Part shown: in pieces, positions 12,001-28,476 of the stretch
Numbering within the stretch: position 1 is the first letter of the stretch
Layout of the letters: each line of letters opens with the position of its first letter
NCBI RefSeq assembly: GCF_000150275.1
Contig: NW_002060953.1
Span: 1,670,254 to 1,734,253, forward strand
Reading direction: 5' to 3'
From: Trichoplax adhaerens
Lineage: Eukaryota; Placozoa; Uniplacotomia; Trichoplacea; Trichoplacidae
Length of the DNA: 64,000 nt
Position numbers and translations under genes: made by a program
The notes under the pieces: model-generated
What the model was told of the DNA's origin: nothing
The model's database searches: none
Seen by the model: only the letters and a program-made list of their open reading frames with translations

Positions 12001-15000
12001 TTATAATTTTTGTGGAGACATTTTGATCAAATTCGTAGAAGTCATTATGATGTACTGGTTAAAATAAATTTTCTTGGCGGAGAATACAGGTACGTAGAAT
12101 GCTCGGAGTAGCTTATGCGACCTAAAGAAATACAATAGATTTGTTCAAAAAACAATTGCCGTTAGTATCGACTCGTCTGATATATAAATGCGCTTTAACC
12201 AGATACTACAACAATATTAGTTTCGTACCGGTTAGCATCTAAAAACGGATACGTTATGATACTTTTCCAGTTTGCCACGTCTTTGGAATAGGATGGTTCA
12301 AACGGTGTAGCAACTGAAGTTTCCAAATCTACCAAAATATGGCAGTTTTGTATCTTGAACTATAATTTTATAAGATGAAAAATTTTTGCGATTTCATTCT
12401 AGGTGAAAGAGGTGCATGCTGTTGTTGCGAATTAACGTTGATAGTTTTGTAAATTTGTTGTATACATAGCGACTAGGTTCTTCCTTATTTTGATCATTCA
12501 TGTCGGTTGGAATTATTCTAGTAGCCAATGGTTTAGCTTCGTACGGCTTTGGTAGTTGGCCACGGAATTCTGATTTCACAAATTGTAGTTGGCATCTTTA
12601 CCCAAATCGATGAGATGAAACGTCATTATTTATAATCAGATGTAGTTATTCAATTACCCAATTATTACTTAATATATACGTATACCTATTCGGAAGGAAA
12701 AAATTGCTAGGAAATCGATGCCATTCTTTTCCTACGCATACGTTGATATCTTGGAATTTGCTTATTGACTTATATTCCGAAACTAACGTAGGTAACTGTT
12801 TGTAAACCTCAATCGGTGCTTGATATCCTAGGGTAATTAATAAGTTTACCTAAAAATTTCTACGCCGATGAAATTAAAGTAATTTTAGATTATAGAATTT
12901 TAAAGCATACCTATGTGTAATACCATAGTTCGGGATAAGGACAGCAGCATATACAGGAGGAACGTCGATGCAACACCCAAACGAAAGAATGTTCGAATAA
13001 ACGAATGTGAATTTTTATATATATTCTCTACAAATGACTGGAGCATAAAGAACATGATTTCAGTTTACTGTATTTCACTATTCCAAAAAAGTGAGACTAA
13101 AATAATGCAATAAATCAATTACTTGACATTCAGAAAGAGCCATGGCTGCAGAACAAGCTATTAGAGGATATATAGGAAATAAGAATCGTTCTTCCTATAG
13201 TACAACAACAAAATTACATTCCTTCTCATACAAATGGAATAATAAATATTTTTTTTAACGTCGTTGCTACCTTGTGTGGTCTAGTAAAGAAAATTCCAAT
13301 CCATAGATACATGGGTGATAAAACCGTTAGCACTTTCACCACGTTATATCCTATAGTATAGCGTTTAGAAGGTGCAATTACCGCATACTTTATTTCATAA
13401 CTATCATGGCTGTAATGCATTCAAATTGATTATTAAAAGCACTTAGGGTTAACAGATATTCCAACTGATTAATATCAATAGACTTACCCCCACGAATATT
13501 GTAAAGCTTTCTTATGATAACAACTCCGATCTATTACCATTGATTATAGTAAAAGAGTTCAACATAACTGTGAATAATCAGCTATCATTCAAATTACCAG
13601 AATGCAATGGTATTGATTGGTTACATACCCAAATGGGTAAAGAACATATTGCCAGGACAAAAGCAACATTAAAATTTAAGAATCCATTAATAAAATAAAA
13701 TGTCCATGATTCCACACCTAATGGCCATCAATAAAGTACTTCAGAATTGGTCGTAATTACTTATCAATTCGTTAACGTTTTCAAGAATCATACCGTATAA
13801 TTCCGGACCTTTACCAGAAAGTACATTGTACATAACAATGTTCAATGGGGCGATAGTCAATTTTCCATAGTAGTATGAATCAATGGCTAATAATGGAGCC
13901 TATAGGGGATAAATTTTAAAAGAGACATTTCAATACTTTAGAGCTTTTGCTTGAATGGAAAAAATTTAGCAAAGAAGACTTTGCATAACTTGTAAAAAAT
14001 TACACTACAAGGTAAATCGATTCAGTAAAGAGAATGGTATCAGTAATACTCTCACCATAATAACGATGAGCCATATAAAGGTCCATTTTATGAAATAAGT
14101 AATCAGATTTTGGCATAACGCAATATAAACTGCTCCAGGAATTCTAGAATCCAATTTGTACATAATAAAATCTGTCATCACCATTTGACAAGTCCGAATT
14201 TCTAGAAGGGTTTACAAGATTTCACCGAAAATTTGTTGTTAAGCATACCCTAAGACAGCAACGAAAGGCCAACCCCACAAGGTTCCTAAGCCAATGGCAA
14301 ATATGAACATCTAGAATTGAAGTAGCAATAAACGACAAAACTTGAGGTTTGTCTCGTGTTGACGTGATTCTGATAGGATCAGCTAATATAAATTTTTCCG
14401 TCTTAAGGTATGAATAATATCTGTCGCAAGATTACCTTATAGTTTCCATGAAAGAGTGCACCATAAGCAGCCATGGTAGTCAACATAGTGAAACTGCTAG
14501 GCAAAAAAGCTAGAGAAACGGTAATAATGGTGAAGTTGCATATGCTTGCATAATTAGTTTGAAGTGCTGGGTTTTGTATGTTGAAGGCGAAATATAATTG
14601 GAAAGTAGATTATGAAGTTGTAACTGTGAAATACATGTCGATGACATAAGGTAACTGACTACACATTATAGAGGGTAGAATTTAACAGATAGTAAGGAAT
14701 ACGTGTATTTTCTGATAAGGTATATGACCATTTCATCATCACATTCGGTTTTAAACGTATTACAAGACAGGTAAAATTTCTCACCGGCGCTAGAAATATA
14801 CATTCCACTACCGATCAAGAGAAACACCAAAGTGTATCGACTCATTCTTGCGTCGAAAAATTTGCTAATTCCTCTGTAGAGAAGAAAAAATTACGATACT
14901 ATTAGTTGCATAGCTTTCGTTGCAAGGAGTCAAAATTGCTAGCTAATGAATGAATGGATTGTATGATAACTACTCAATATTTAGAAGCAAATATTAAGTT

Positions 15001-16477
15001 TACGAACGATAGATTAATCCTTCCCTGATACGATGGATAGTACACATGCGTAACGACTCTTAATACAGTTGGCCCAGGTTCTCAATGATATTTGAAAATC
15101 GTTACAAGAAATTACTGTATGTCGATATTTCATTGTGTAACATACTGTCGTGATTTCACATAATGCTAATAATGTAAAGCAAAGGATTCCGTAGCGTAGA
15201 ATAGTGGTAGTGCTGTATGAAGCAATTGTGGATGATGGTGGTATATTGAAATGTACACAGATTTTTTCATTTACAAGTAAATGATGCAGATATCGAAAGC
15301 TTATAAATGCTTATAGTTGTAAGAATGGCGCAAAGTCGTTTCTAGGATCAAATGCATGCTATAACTTGGACCATCCCATTCTACTCAAGCTGCTAAATCA
15401 CACTGATTCAGTAACTTTTTGCCTCATAAACCACAAATAGGGAAAAACACGCATTGTGGCATTTTACAGATTGTGATTATAATAATAATTAATTAAAACA
15501 ATAATCCTGCAAAGATTAAGAGTAACGGAACAGAAAGCTATCTTGTTGATACGCACCGGTAGAAATAAGCTTCTGAAACAGCACAGCAAACTCCTAGCCA
15601 TATTCTGACAAGATAAAAGGCATAAATCTATACGAGCCATAGAAGAAAAAGCACCTGTTCATTCAACAATCTTATATCTAGTAGTGTAGTACCAAAATGT
15701 GATTGGATGGATAAACCAACAAATTAATGTTATTATGTAGGATTCGATGTAATTTAAGATTATTTATCCATAAGATGATCTATCTTACCTTGTCTAATGA
15801 TAAGAATTGAACGGGCCATGCAAACACAGCGTGCAATAGCACATATGCATAAGATCGAATTGCAAATTGAGGCGAATATTCCCACGTTTGCAGTCCATTT
15901 CCATATAGCATATAATGCATCTAGCAAACCGATCAATGCATGAAGATGATCAATACACAGAATCATTTATCCCTCTCCTATACTGCATCACGACTCATTT
16001 TGGTCAATTTTTTACGACAACAACGTTTCGATATCGTTCGTTTTTTCGATAGAAAGAGACATACAGTACTCTTCAAACGGATTCATTTAGGTTATGCCTG
16101 TCTTATTGATTCTAGTGCTTTCATTGCTGCATCATACGTTTGACAACATGCCGAAGCCTACTGTTGTGCAATTTATCTCAACGATATCAACTACGATTGC
16201 AATCATGGCGGTCATCATCGACAGTCATTGAATGATAATGAAGACTTACCGGTTCCCAATAATTAAAAGTCTCATCACAATCAGTAACATGAACGGTTAA
16301 AGCTGCAATTATTCTAGCAAAGAGTAACAATTGCAAAGCTAAGAGAGCTCCAGGCCATTGCGATCGTTTCCTAGATACAGGTCTTTCTTCCTGCTGGTCA
16401 TCCACATGTTGCAGATATAGGCCATCACTTCGTTCACTCGTAAATCGATGGCGAATATCCATTACGATGGCTGACAA
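12001..16477 (-). CDS. ALG9: ALG9-type alpha-1,2-mannosyltransferase, 16 exons, complete
   Basis: An ER-membrane glycosyltransferase (GT22 family) that adds mannose from dolichyl-phosphate-mannose to the lipid-linked N-glycan precursor. Exons, 5' to 3': 16477-16250, 15920-15789, 15627-15557, 14873-14785, 14509-14436, 14310-14249, 14143-14056, 13899-13794, 13717-13629, 13387-13271, 13194-13123, 13025-12911, 12827-12686, 12595-12466, 12359-12229, 12121-12001. All introns are GT..AG and the phases agree throughout, giving 588 residues (human about 611). Landmarks are DCDETFNYWEP at the end of exon 1 (the family's acidic luminal loop), QTWEYSPQFAIRSYAY in exon 2, FLPSSFTM in exon 5, SPMYLWIGIFFTRPHK in exon 10, EERFLFPIYPLI in exon 11, CVGKEWHRFPSNFFLP in exon 13, and SEFRGQLPKPY with IIPTDMNDQNKEEPSRY in exon 14. 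The acceptors of exons 10 and 12 are the least certain. An alternative start is Met6 (MDIRHRF). EARS2 is divergently transcribed across the minisatellite. Confidence 0.93.
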
Positions 16478-16789
16478 TGTTGCTCAACCTCTCAAAGAAG
16501 CCACAGGAAGTGCGATTTTCAACACTATCCACAATCACCGACTGCATCCACTTAGCAAGAGTGCTACTTTCCCAGGATTAGCGTTGATGAAATCGCTAGT
16601 AGAGCCTGAAGACGTGATGGCGCAGGCGTATCCTAGCCATCGCCACTAACGTCCTATACGCTAGTCTAGTGTCCCATTCAATCCTTTACTCCAAATCCTA
16701 TCGAGGATGTACTATGACGAGACGGTAACATGGCACACACCGTTAGCCTTTATATGGCAAGGGGCCAAACCTTCTAACATGGCGGCAAC
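16478..16789. other. Immediate 5' flank of ALG9
   Basis: Less AT-rich than most of the window, as expected for a housekeeping 5' region. It holds the ALG9 promoter and 5' UTR by position. No gene is called; the open frame on the plus strand here is a shadow of the ALG9 first exon and its leader. Confidence 0.4.
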
Positions 16790-17735
16790 CTTTCTGCTGT
16801 ACGTCTAGCAGCATATTCGCTGTTGGACCTTTCTACGTTTAACAGCAAATTAAAAGTTGGATAGTTCTACATCCAACAGCATATTAGCTGTTAGACCTTT
16901 CTACATACAACAGCATATTAGCTGTTGGACCTTTCTACGTTTAATAGCAAATTAAAAGTTGGATAGTTCTACGTCCAACAGCATATTAGCTGTTGGACCT
17001 TTCTACGTTTAACAGCAAATTAAAAGTTGGATATTTCTACGTCCAACAACATATTCAACAGCATATTAGCTGTTGGACCTTTCTACGTTTAATAGCAAAT
17101 TAAAAGTTGGATATTTCTACGTCCAACAACATATTCAACAGCATATTAGCTGTTGGACCTTTCTACGTTTAACAGCAAATTAAAAGTTGGATAGTTCTAC
17201 ATCCAACAGCATATTAGCTGTTAGACCTTTCTACATACAACAGCATATTAGCTGTTGGACCTTTCTACGTTTAACAGCAAATTAAAAGTTGGATATTTCT
17301 ACGTCCAACAACATATTCAACAGCATATTAGCTGTTGGGCCTTTCTACGTTTAACAGCAAATTAAAAGTTGGATATTTCTACATCCAACAGCATATTCAA
17401 CAGCATATTATCTGTTGGACCTTTCTACGTTTAACAGCAAATTAAAAGTTGGATAGTTCTACGTCCAACAGCATATTAGCTGTTAGACCTTTCCACGTCC
17501 AGCAGCATATTAACTGTAGGACCTTTCTACGCCTAGGAGCATATTAACAGTTGGACCTCTATCTATGTCCAGCCGCCTATTAACTGTTGTATCTTTCCAC
17601 GTCCAGCAGCATATTAGCTGTTGGACATTTCTACGTCCAGCAGCATACAGTATTCGCTGTTGGACTTTTCTACGTCCAGCAGCATATTAGCGGTTGGGCA
17701 TTTCTACGTCCACCAGAATAAAGTATTAGCTGTTA
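16790..17735. repeat. 34-bp minisatellite with nested palindromic unit, about 28 copies
   Basis: Tandem array of a 34-bp unit. The unit reads GTTGGAC, CTTTCTAC, GTCCAAC, AGC, ATATTA, GCT, so it contains two inverted repeats: GTTGGAC/GTCCAAC around an 8-base loop, and AGC (extended with flanking bases to ACAGC/GCTGT) around ATATTA. Two main variants alternate. One has GTTTAAC and AAATTAAAA in place of the second arm and second hairpin; the other has GTTGGATAGTTCTAC. This gives a higher-order period of about 68 bp in the centre. Copies become more divergent toward 17500-17735. The array fills the gap between the divergent ALG9 and EARS2 genes. Copy number is estimated from length divided by 34. 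Confidence 0.9.
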
Positions 17736-21856
<4,121 letters not shown>

Positions 21857-22739
21857 CACAGGTTTTTGATAGATTTAGATAAATTTTATTGCAAGATATA
21901 CTATTTCATAAAATGCTTCAAATCCATGCATACTATTAAATTTGGAAGGAGTTGGTGTAGAGAGATTCCTCCAGGATATTTACGTGTAAATAAAATCGTC
22001 GACTACTATTTGCTGCTAATATTTGACTTGTATTTATGCTCGGCATATTACCTACTGGAAATACTGCTCGATGCAGATCTTTTTTTGACTTCGCTCGGTG
22101 AATCTCAATTGAGAAAAGTTTATATCGAAAAAATTATGTATAGTTTCCAACCATCGTTAAGTTTAATATTAAAAATAGAATCCAATCCAATCCACCAGTC
22201 TAGCAAATTTATATGCCAAAGTTAAAATTGTACTACTTAATAATGCATTCAGGAATAATTTAAAACTATCGATTTACAAGTATATTTCTTTATTGCATTT
22301 CACCCACTCACGGTATAATGGTGGTATGCCAGCTGCTGCTTCAACAGCAGATATCGACGATATTAATTTAGAAATATATATTGCAATGGAGTATTTGGAA
22401 TTATCCGTATTAAAGTTTAGCCTGTTTTATTCAGTGCTTTGCGGTGTAAGTATCGACCGTAAAGTTTTCTTTGATTATTTTATAAATTAGTGCTGTATAA
22501 TTTTTAAATCGAATAAATTTTACTATCTACAATTAATAATCAGTATTATTTCTTAATTGGAAAATGGGGAAATATAGACCTTACTTCTAGTTCCTGTATA
22601 AAAATCTAATGAGTACAAGAACCTCTTTAGATCACGAACCAACGTGATACATTTCGCAAGCATGCTATGAATTTCATATTAATGTCATGCTACTTCATAC
22701 TAACTTAAATTTTCCATAGCTGTCAACACTAGAAAGGAA
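21857..22739. other. 3' flank of EARS2
   Basis: AT-rich DNA. A plus-strand frame of about 119 codons at 21866-22225 begins at a TTG inside the presumed EARS2 3' UTR and resembles no family I know. It is more likely spurious. No other feature seen. Confidence 0.35.
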
Positions 22740-23830
22740 AATTGTATTGGATTAAAAGAGTTACAATTAAAGAACTTACAGCAAGTTTGAAAGATGGAAT
22801 TAGCTAGAAATCGGCAAACTCATTCGACTGCCTTTAGAAAAATCGAAACTTTATAATTGCCCGGAAATTGCGTACTGTAGCTAATCCCATGATCTCTTTG
22901 CCTTAACCTTACCTAGTGAATTTTGCAGCTGAAAGACTTAAGATTATCAATTTATTTAAATTGGATCATTAATGATTGAACTATAATGGCTGAAACCAAT
23001 GGCGATGAAAACTCAAGATTTATGCAAGGAATTGCTGAGAACGTTTAATACACGATAATCCGATCAATGGGATTAATCTGTTCCGGTAAAGTAAAATCTT
23101 GAAATCTAAGGATTGAACGAGAATCATTGATGTCTACGCATTCATGAGAAGATCATTGGTTTGGAATGAAAAGTTTTAAATTCTATCAGATAGTTTCTTA
23201 CTTCTCCTATGGCAAACGTCGTTAACGACCATTCGACAGATATCATTCTACTGAGAGATGCGGTAATAGATAGAGAGTGCAGTACTCGCAGAGCCTAGTA
23301 ACTATTCCTATTGGTTTAACTTATTCTCAAGCTCCACCTTTCCAAACACAATATCGAAATAGGATTTCACGCAATATTCAATTTATTATTGACTAGATGA
23401 TACTGTAATTGGGATGCAGTCAAGCCTGCATCTCACAGAAATATTTCTTTTCCTTAGCCAGCCTAGCATCAATACGTGTAGAATAACAAAAAATGGAACA
23501 ATTTTGAATTTGTTTTTTACTCCGTATTTAACAATTCGCAAGAATTTTTGCCGATTAATTCTAATGCTGCTATTAACTTTGATATAATAATATCTGTTAC
23601 ATAATTTTGATATATTAATAACCTGCAAAAAGTCATCGAAATCCTAAGTTATGTTCAGTAGAAAGATTTAAGGATTGAAATTTTATAGAATACTTTGCAC
23701 AAATATCAACTTGTCTTCTACATAATTTTAACTAAAGTAGGAAATTTTGGCATCGCCTATGAGTACTATAGAAAGCAGGGCACTTGCATGAAGCTGTAGT
23801 AAATTTTGTTCTAATGGTCGATTACTTAAT
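22740..23830 (+). pseudogene. Decayed tandem copy of EARS2
   Basis: Several blocks match EARS2 exons in order but are broken. Around 23185-23262 the text CCTATGGCAAACGTCGTTAA, ..GACCATTC.., ..GATATCATT.. and a terminal GCGGTAATAGA follow exon 6 plus its donor (functional copy at 20136-20235). Around 23745-23775 GGCATCGCCTATGAGTAC, then ATAGAAAG, follow exon 8. At 23778-23815 GCACTTGCATGAAGCTGTAG, then TAAATTTTGTTC, follow exon 9. A weaker match near 22795-22845 fits the end of exon 4. The frames carry stops and indels and the catalytic motifs are not intact. Intron sequence beside the exon 6 block argues for a DNA-level duplication rather than a retrocopy, although the intron between the exon 8 and 9 blocks is missing. 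The outer limits are approximate. Confidence 0.7.
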
Positions 23831-24815
23831 CTACTTACTCTCTAGTCTGCGATATCGACTCTAATTCTGATAAAATATTTTAATGTTACTACTCGATAAT
23901 TTCACGTATAAAAATGATATCAACCAGCAATGACTTGTATGCAAGCCACAGGTTACATTTAAGCTACTTGAATTAAAGTACAGTAATACGACAAGGCTTC
24001 ATTTAAAACCTTGATCGAGGTTTTATGATAACTATGCAATCGTTTGAATAAAAATACACCAGTAACTACAGATCGTTGCGAGTTATGTGTAAAAGAAAAA
24101 CTCACATTGACATTTATCATAACAAAACCTATTTGCTCAGTATATACGCGCATGTTTGCAGTAATTCTAGATTTTGAAAGGCGTCTTTAAGTGATTCTAT
24201 GGATAGATTTATTTTTATAATGACTGTAGAACTACTTGATATTGTAACATAAAAGCATCTATATAGCGATAAGAGTTAAGAGTAAATAGGAAACTGTAAT
24301 TAGAAGCAGTTTACTTCATCAATCGGATTTAATTTTACCTAAGAAGATTGATGGCAAAATTTGTTGACCGAAAATACACAAGTATGTTTACAGTTAAGCT
24401 AGTTCTTTAATGACCTCTTTAAATGATTTTATGTCGTGATATAAGAATGCTTGTACGAGTATATAAGCAAATTGACTCCAATATGTATGAATTAGTTATC
24501 GTTCCGTGCTTAACATTACATAGTGTTAGAAAAAACATGACAAAAAAAAACAGCCAGCTTTATTGAAGTAAAATACTACAGCTTTAGTAGAAAATATGAT
24601 ACAGTTTTCAACTCTCTGATGCTGTAACTTCTTATTGGTGACAGAGTTTGTCCTTCAAGCATTAAAGGAATTAAAAAATCGTAATCGTATAGAACGTATT
24701 ACCAGTCTTTCAATACTTAATTCTATACGTAATATAGAACGCATATGTCAATCGTAGCAATCCTTCTTTACAATTGGAGCTAAAATTGCTTGCTAAGCTG
24801 GCGTTGGTGTATTTT
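23831..24815. other. AT-rich DNA, no gene seen
   Basis: Possibly contains further unrecognisable remains of the EARS2 duplicate at its left end and the 3' UTR of the CARD-CARD gene at its right end. Confidence 0.35.
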
Positions 24816-26822
24816 CTAAATCTTTAAAGAATTCGCTAGCTCGTGGTGGATAGAGTCAACGATATTAACGAAGACCCTATATGCTTTAGATCCACATTCT
24901 GGTAAAATATCTAATAGAGCACTAAGTTTTCTATAAAGTGAGCGAAAAATAGTAAATTAGCAAGCGTAATTTATCTTCACGGAGGAGAAATTATTTCTGA
25001 ATTTGATAATCCAAATAATCCCTTAATTCAGTTTATAAAAGTACTTTGCTAAAATTTACGCAAAGCTCCTCATTTTATTGCTAAAGAGAAGTCTTTCTTA
25101 CTTTCGATGGGTTTTCTCCGCCAATATATCTGCTTTTTGTTCTGATGTGATAATTTTTTGGCAAAACAATTCATTTAAGACAGGTTCAACGCTGTATGAT
25201 AAATTCTCAAGTATATTAGTTCTGTTTTCCTGCAGACGCTCTCGATGTTTTTTTGACATACCTGTTATAGCTTTATTAAAAATCACCGGTAATATTACTA
25301 TACGAGATTATAATCAAAAATGAAATTTTTATCTACTATAACCAGTGCAATTTCTACAAAGTATTCGATCAGAGCTAATAAACTGATGGTAATTGACAAT
25401 GAATAAGGTATCTGTATCACAGAAGCATAGATAATTTCATCAGTATTTTAGCTAGTGGTTTATTTCATAAATAGCGATCGTTGATTATGACTAATCTTTT
25501 ACTGTAAAGACGATAATTTGTGCTGGAAGTGGTCAAGTGAACTGCAAAATTTACAATTAATCTACAGATTTTCTACTAAAGCTAAAGAAAATTTGACTCA
25601 ATCTACGGTATGTCTCGATTTAAAATGTAATGTCAAAAAACAGTTCTTCACAACAAACTGACATTAAGAGTAAAGTTCTAACGATTCTTTAATTATTCCA
25701 CTAAATAATATCCATTTGCTGACTTAGTTTAGCTATGTCTATATGATAAGGCTAATTTAATATTGAATTACTTTAGCTCAAGATAATCGTGCAGGTAAAA
25801 ATGTTTAACCATAACTATTGTCTGACATCATGTAAAAATATCAATACTGTATAAATATCTTAGTGCTATATAAGCTGAAAGCAGCAAGAATAGCTATTAG
25901 AGTAGAAGAGACCTAACTTATAGTACCAGTTTGCACTCTATGATTGGCTTTCTTTTAGAGCAAACACGCATGCAATTTTCTATAGCTTAAAATGTGCAAT
26001 TTGATTTAATCACCAGGTGTTTCTATATTTTTTACGGCTCCAACCCCATCATGTGAATCTTGGCCTTGGGCAGTTGAATCTATGATTTGATGTTAGATTA
26101 AAATATTATTAGAGATGTGGTTTAGAATTGCTATGCCTGCAATTATTTATGACGAAGGTAGGCAATATTTAATCTAAGGTATTCAAAAGCATTAAAATAT
26201 TCTCAATAATGTAAGAAATTTTTTATTTCGCTTTTAATATTGGATATTTACGTCAGTTTAAAGTACTCTTGTAGATATATGGCAATAAAATATTTTGAAA
26301 CCTCATCGTTGTAATCAATCTACTCATTCATGTATGAGCTCTTAATCAATTATCTTTATCGAGTAACCTACTAAATTATACATCATTCAAACTGCTGAAA
26401 AATATCAATGATCCATAATTAACATATTATCATTTTACAGCATCTACTAACGTGTACATTGCCAAAATTAATGTAAATTTGTTCTAATCTCGATTATTTT
26501 AGCTATCATTTTAAAATCATTAATTACCACCGCAAGCTTCATTTCTCAGTTTAAGACCTAAATTTTGAAGCGCTGAGGCTTGATTTCCTTGCAATACTTC
26601 ACAGAATTTATCAAAATCCCTATCTTCTTTTCGCTCCAGAAAACGAAGAAATTTCGCATTCTGTTTCTTTTCTGGTTTTATATCTTCCAGTTCATCCATT
26701 TCATCATAATTCAAGACTTTCTTAGTATTTAAATCAATTAAGAGGTGTTTGACAGATAAATCATTAGTAAGTTTCTCCCGATTATTATCGATTACTTTCT
26801 GAATATGATCACTTAAACCCAT
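24816..26822 (-). CDS. Putative CARD-CARD adaptor, 4 exons
   Basis: Predicted exons: 26822-26528, 26079-26014, 25261-25102, 24930-24816, giving 211 residues with consistent phases (1, 1, 2). Exon 1 encodes a complete CARD of 98 residues starting MGLSDHIQKVIDNNREKL, with the amphipathic helices and the FCEVLQGNQASALQNLG end typical of the fold. Exon 2 is a polar linker (STAQGQDSHDGVGAVKN) entered and left in phase 1. Exons 3-4 encode a second, divergent CARD: ILENLSYSVEPVLNELF, IITSEQKADILAEKT, then KKLSALLDILPECGSKAY after the intron, ending at TAG. CARDs make homotypic contacts in caspase-activating and inflammatory complexes, so a cytoplasmic adaptor role is likely. Alternative: two genes, since ATG 25259 could start a 90-residue CARD-only protein. 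I favour one gene because a clean acceptor (ATAACAG) precedes that ATG in the right phase and the linker exon sits between the two. Confidence 0.75.
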
Positions 26823-27899
26823 AGTAGCACTGTTGGTACACCTTTGGTTTAGCTTACAATAACTTGATGCAAGATCCTATTTAAATTATAATCTGAAAAA
26901 TTAATACGAATGCGAATTAATTGCGATAAAAATAAAAAATTGCTATAGATAATGATTTGAATCAAACCATGTTTGATTCTTGTTAGGCCAAGATCGACGA
27001 GATTACATTTAGTATAATTATATTTAGTATAATTAAGCCAATAATTTAGTCTATTTCCTAACAAAAGCGCGTGCTTGTTCAGCTTGATGATCTGAGAGGG
27101 TACAGGCATTTTCATAGTAGTACGCTGATACAATCTGTATATTTATCGCAGATAATTGTATTGCGCTACTAAAATATGGCCGGAAGAGAAAAACAAAGAT
27201 AAAAGGAAGGTGTTTCTAATACTTAATTAGACTGAATTTTACTATATTTTGTCTACATTACTCTATCATTAAGATGCTTTGCATTGCACGATGCTTTTTT
27301 ATTCTACATTCAACTTTGCTAATACAGGAAAATTAGTACTTTCGAAGGAGTAGATCTGATCACTAATTCTCTTCAGATTCAAGTTAAACAACCCTTTACA
27401 TCTAGATTTCATTATCTCGCATCTTTGAAGGTGTAGGCAATCAATGACACCTTACCATAGCATCTCCACTGTGTATTACAAACTTTCCTAGAATATAAAT
27501 GCTCCGATCTATTCTTATGTTAAATTCATATTTAAGGTATATTGGTATGAATTCAAGATAATACACTAAATAGCTTGCAGATATCGATTTGCATCTTAAT
27601 ATACTATAAATATAGGATTGTTACGATGCGTAAGCTCGTCCTAATTATAATTATTGAGTAATATTAAATATTGCTTGTGTGGATTGACGTTTTATTAATT
27701 GTCATTTCTTCATATAACTTGTTTAATCTTTGATTAATATGATAATGCACTGTTAGTGTTGTTGACAATTGATTTAATTAATTAATTATATCATTAAGGT
27801 GTTAAATTGTCACCTCGTGTTTACTAGTTAATCTCTTTATTAATTTATTAATTAAATATCAGTTCTTAACAATAGAGGTTGTTAATTAATTATCTTATA
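26823..27899. other. 5' flank of the CARD-CARD gene
   Basis: AT-rich DNA including runs of TTAATTAA-type sequence near 27770-27890. No gene recognised; the promoter of the CARD-CARD gene should lie at its left end. Confidence 0.35.
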
Positions 27900-28297
27900 T
27901 GAAGTCTTTAGTGGCAATATTCATAATAATTCCTATAACTTTAAAAGGATACTTTTATATTATATGCACCAGGAGTTTCTGACGAGACTATAAAAGGCTG
28001 ATGCCTGAAGATTCCTTTTTAGTTCGTTAGTCGGTTAGATAGTCAACTAGTTTTCAATTGATATTTAATTGTGAAGACTATAATCTTGGGTGCCAAGATT
28101 CCTTCATTAATAAATGATAGTAAATCTCTGACTATCTCGTCTACATCATCTGTGACGCTATAATTATACCATAGTATTCGGTTGTTGGAACTGAATTAGT
28201 TGGTGATATAACTAATCTCGCCTCTTTAAGTTAGTAAGTGGCGTTCTCCGCAAGGATTGGCGTGTGTAGACTACTTTGTCACTAGTGGTGTGTGACA
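27900..28297 (+). mobile_element. LTR-like element, copy A
   Basis: About 400 bp, nearly identical to the reverse complement of 46133-46536. It reads from TGAAGTCTTTA to GTGTGACA. It has a TATA box (GACTATAAAAGGC, about 27988), a polyadenylation-type ATTAATAAATG about 110 bases further on (about 28106), and a GT-rich right end. That order is what a retrotransposon LTR shows (U3 promoter, R, poly(A) signal, U5). No internal gag/pol coding and no second LTR were found, so it is probably a solo LTR or a short non-autonomous element. The left edge may extend to a TGTTAATT at about 27880. Confidence 0.6.
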
Positions 28298-28317
28298 AGG
28301 ATGTCATGGATTAAGTC

Positions 28318-28476
28318 TCTGCCGGTTGTTACGAACTATAATCAAACTCAACACTATATAGCGAAAGTAATTCAAGATGTAAACTTTAGTATTTATGAAA
28401 TGGATTGGATATCTGCTGGTAGTTGCAAACTATAATCAAGTTTTAGATTATATAGCAAAAGAACTAAGGATATAAT
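28318..28476 (+). repeat. Two-copy direct repeat beside LTR-like copy A
   Basis: Two units of about 65 bp, spaced about 93 bp apart, share CTGC(C/T)GGT(T/A)GTT, then AACTATAATCAA, and TATATAGC(G/A)AAAG. They start at about 28318 and 28411. They could be internal sequence of the neighbouring mobile element, since nothing like this follows copy B. Confidence 0.5.

Noticed and set aside
16467-16649. Plus-strand 60-codon frame at the ALG9 5' end
   Set aside because: Antisense shadow of the ALG9 first exon and its leader.
21866-22225. Plus-strand 119-codon frame after the EARS2 stop
   Set aside because: Starts at TTG in the presumed 3' UTR and is hydrophobic with no family resemblance. A real exon cannot be excluded but nothing supports it.
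22293-22490. Plus-strand 65-codon frame downstream of EARS2
   Set aside because: No splice context, no recognisable domain and AT-driven composition; likely chance.
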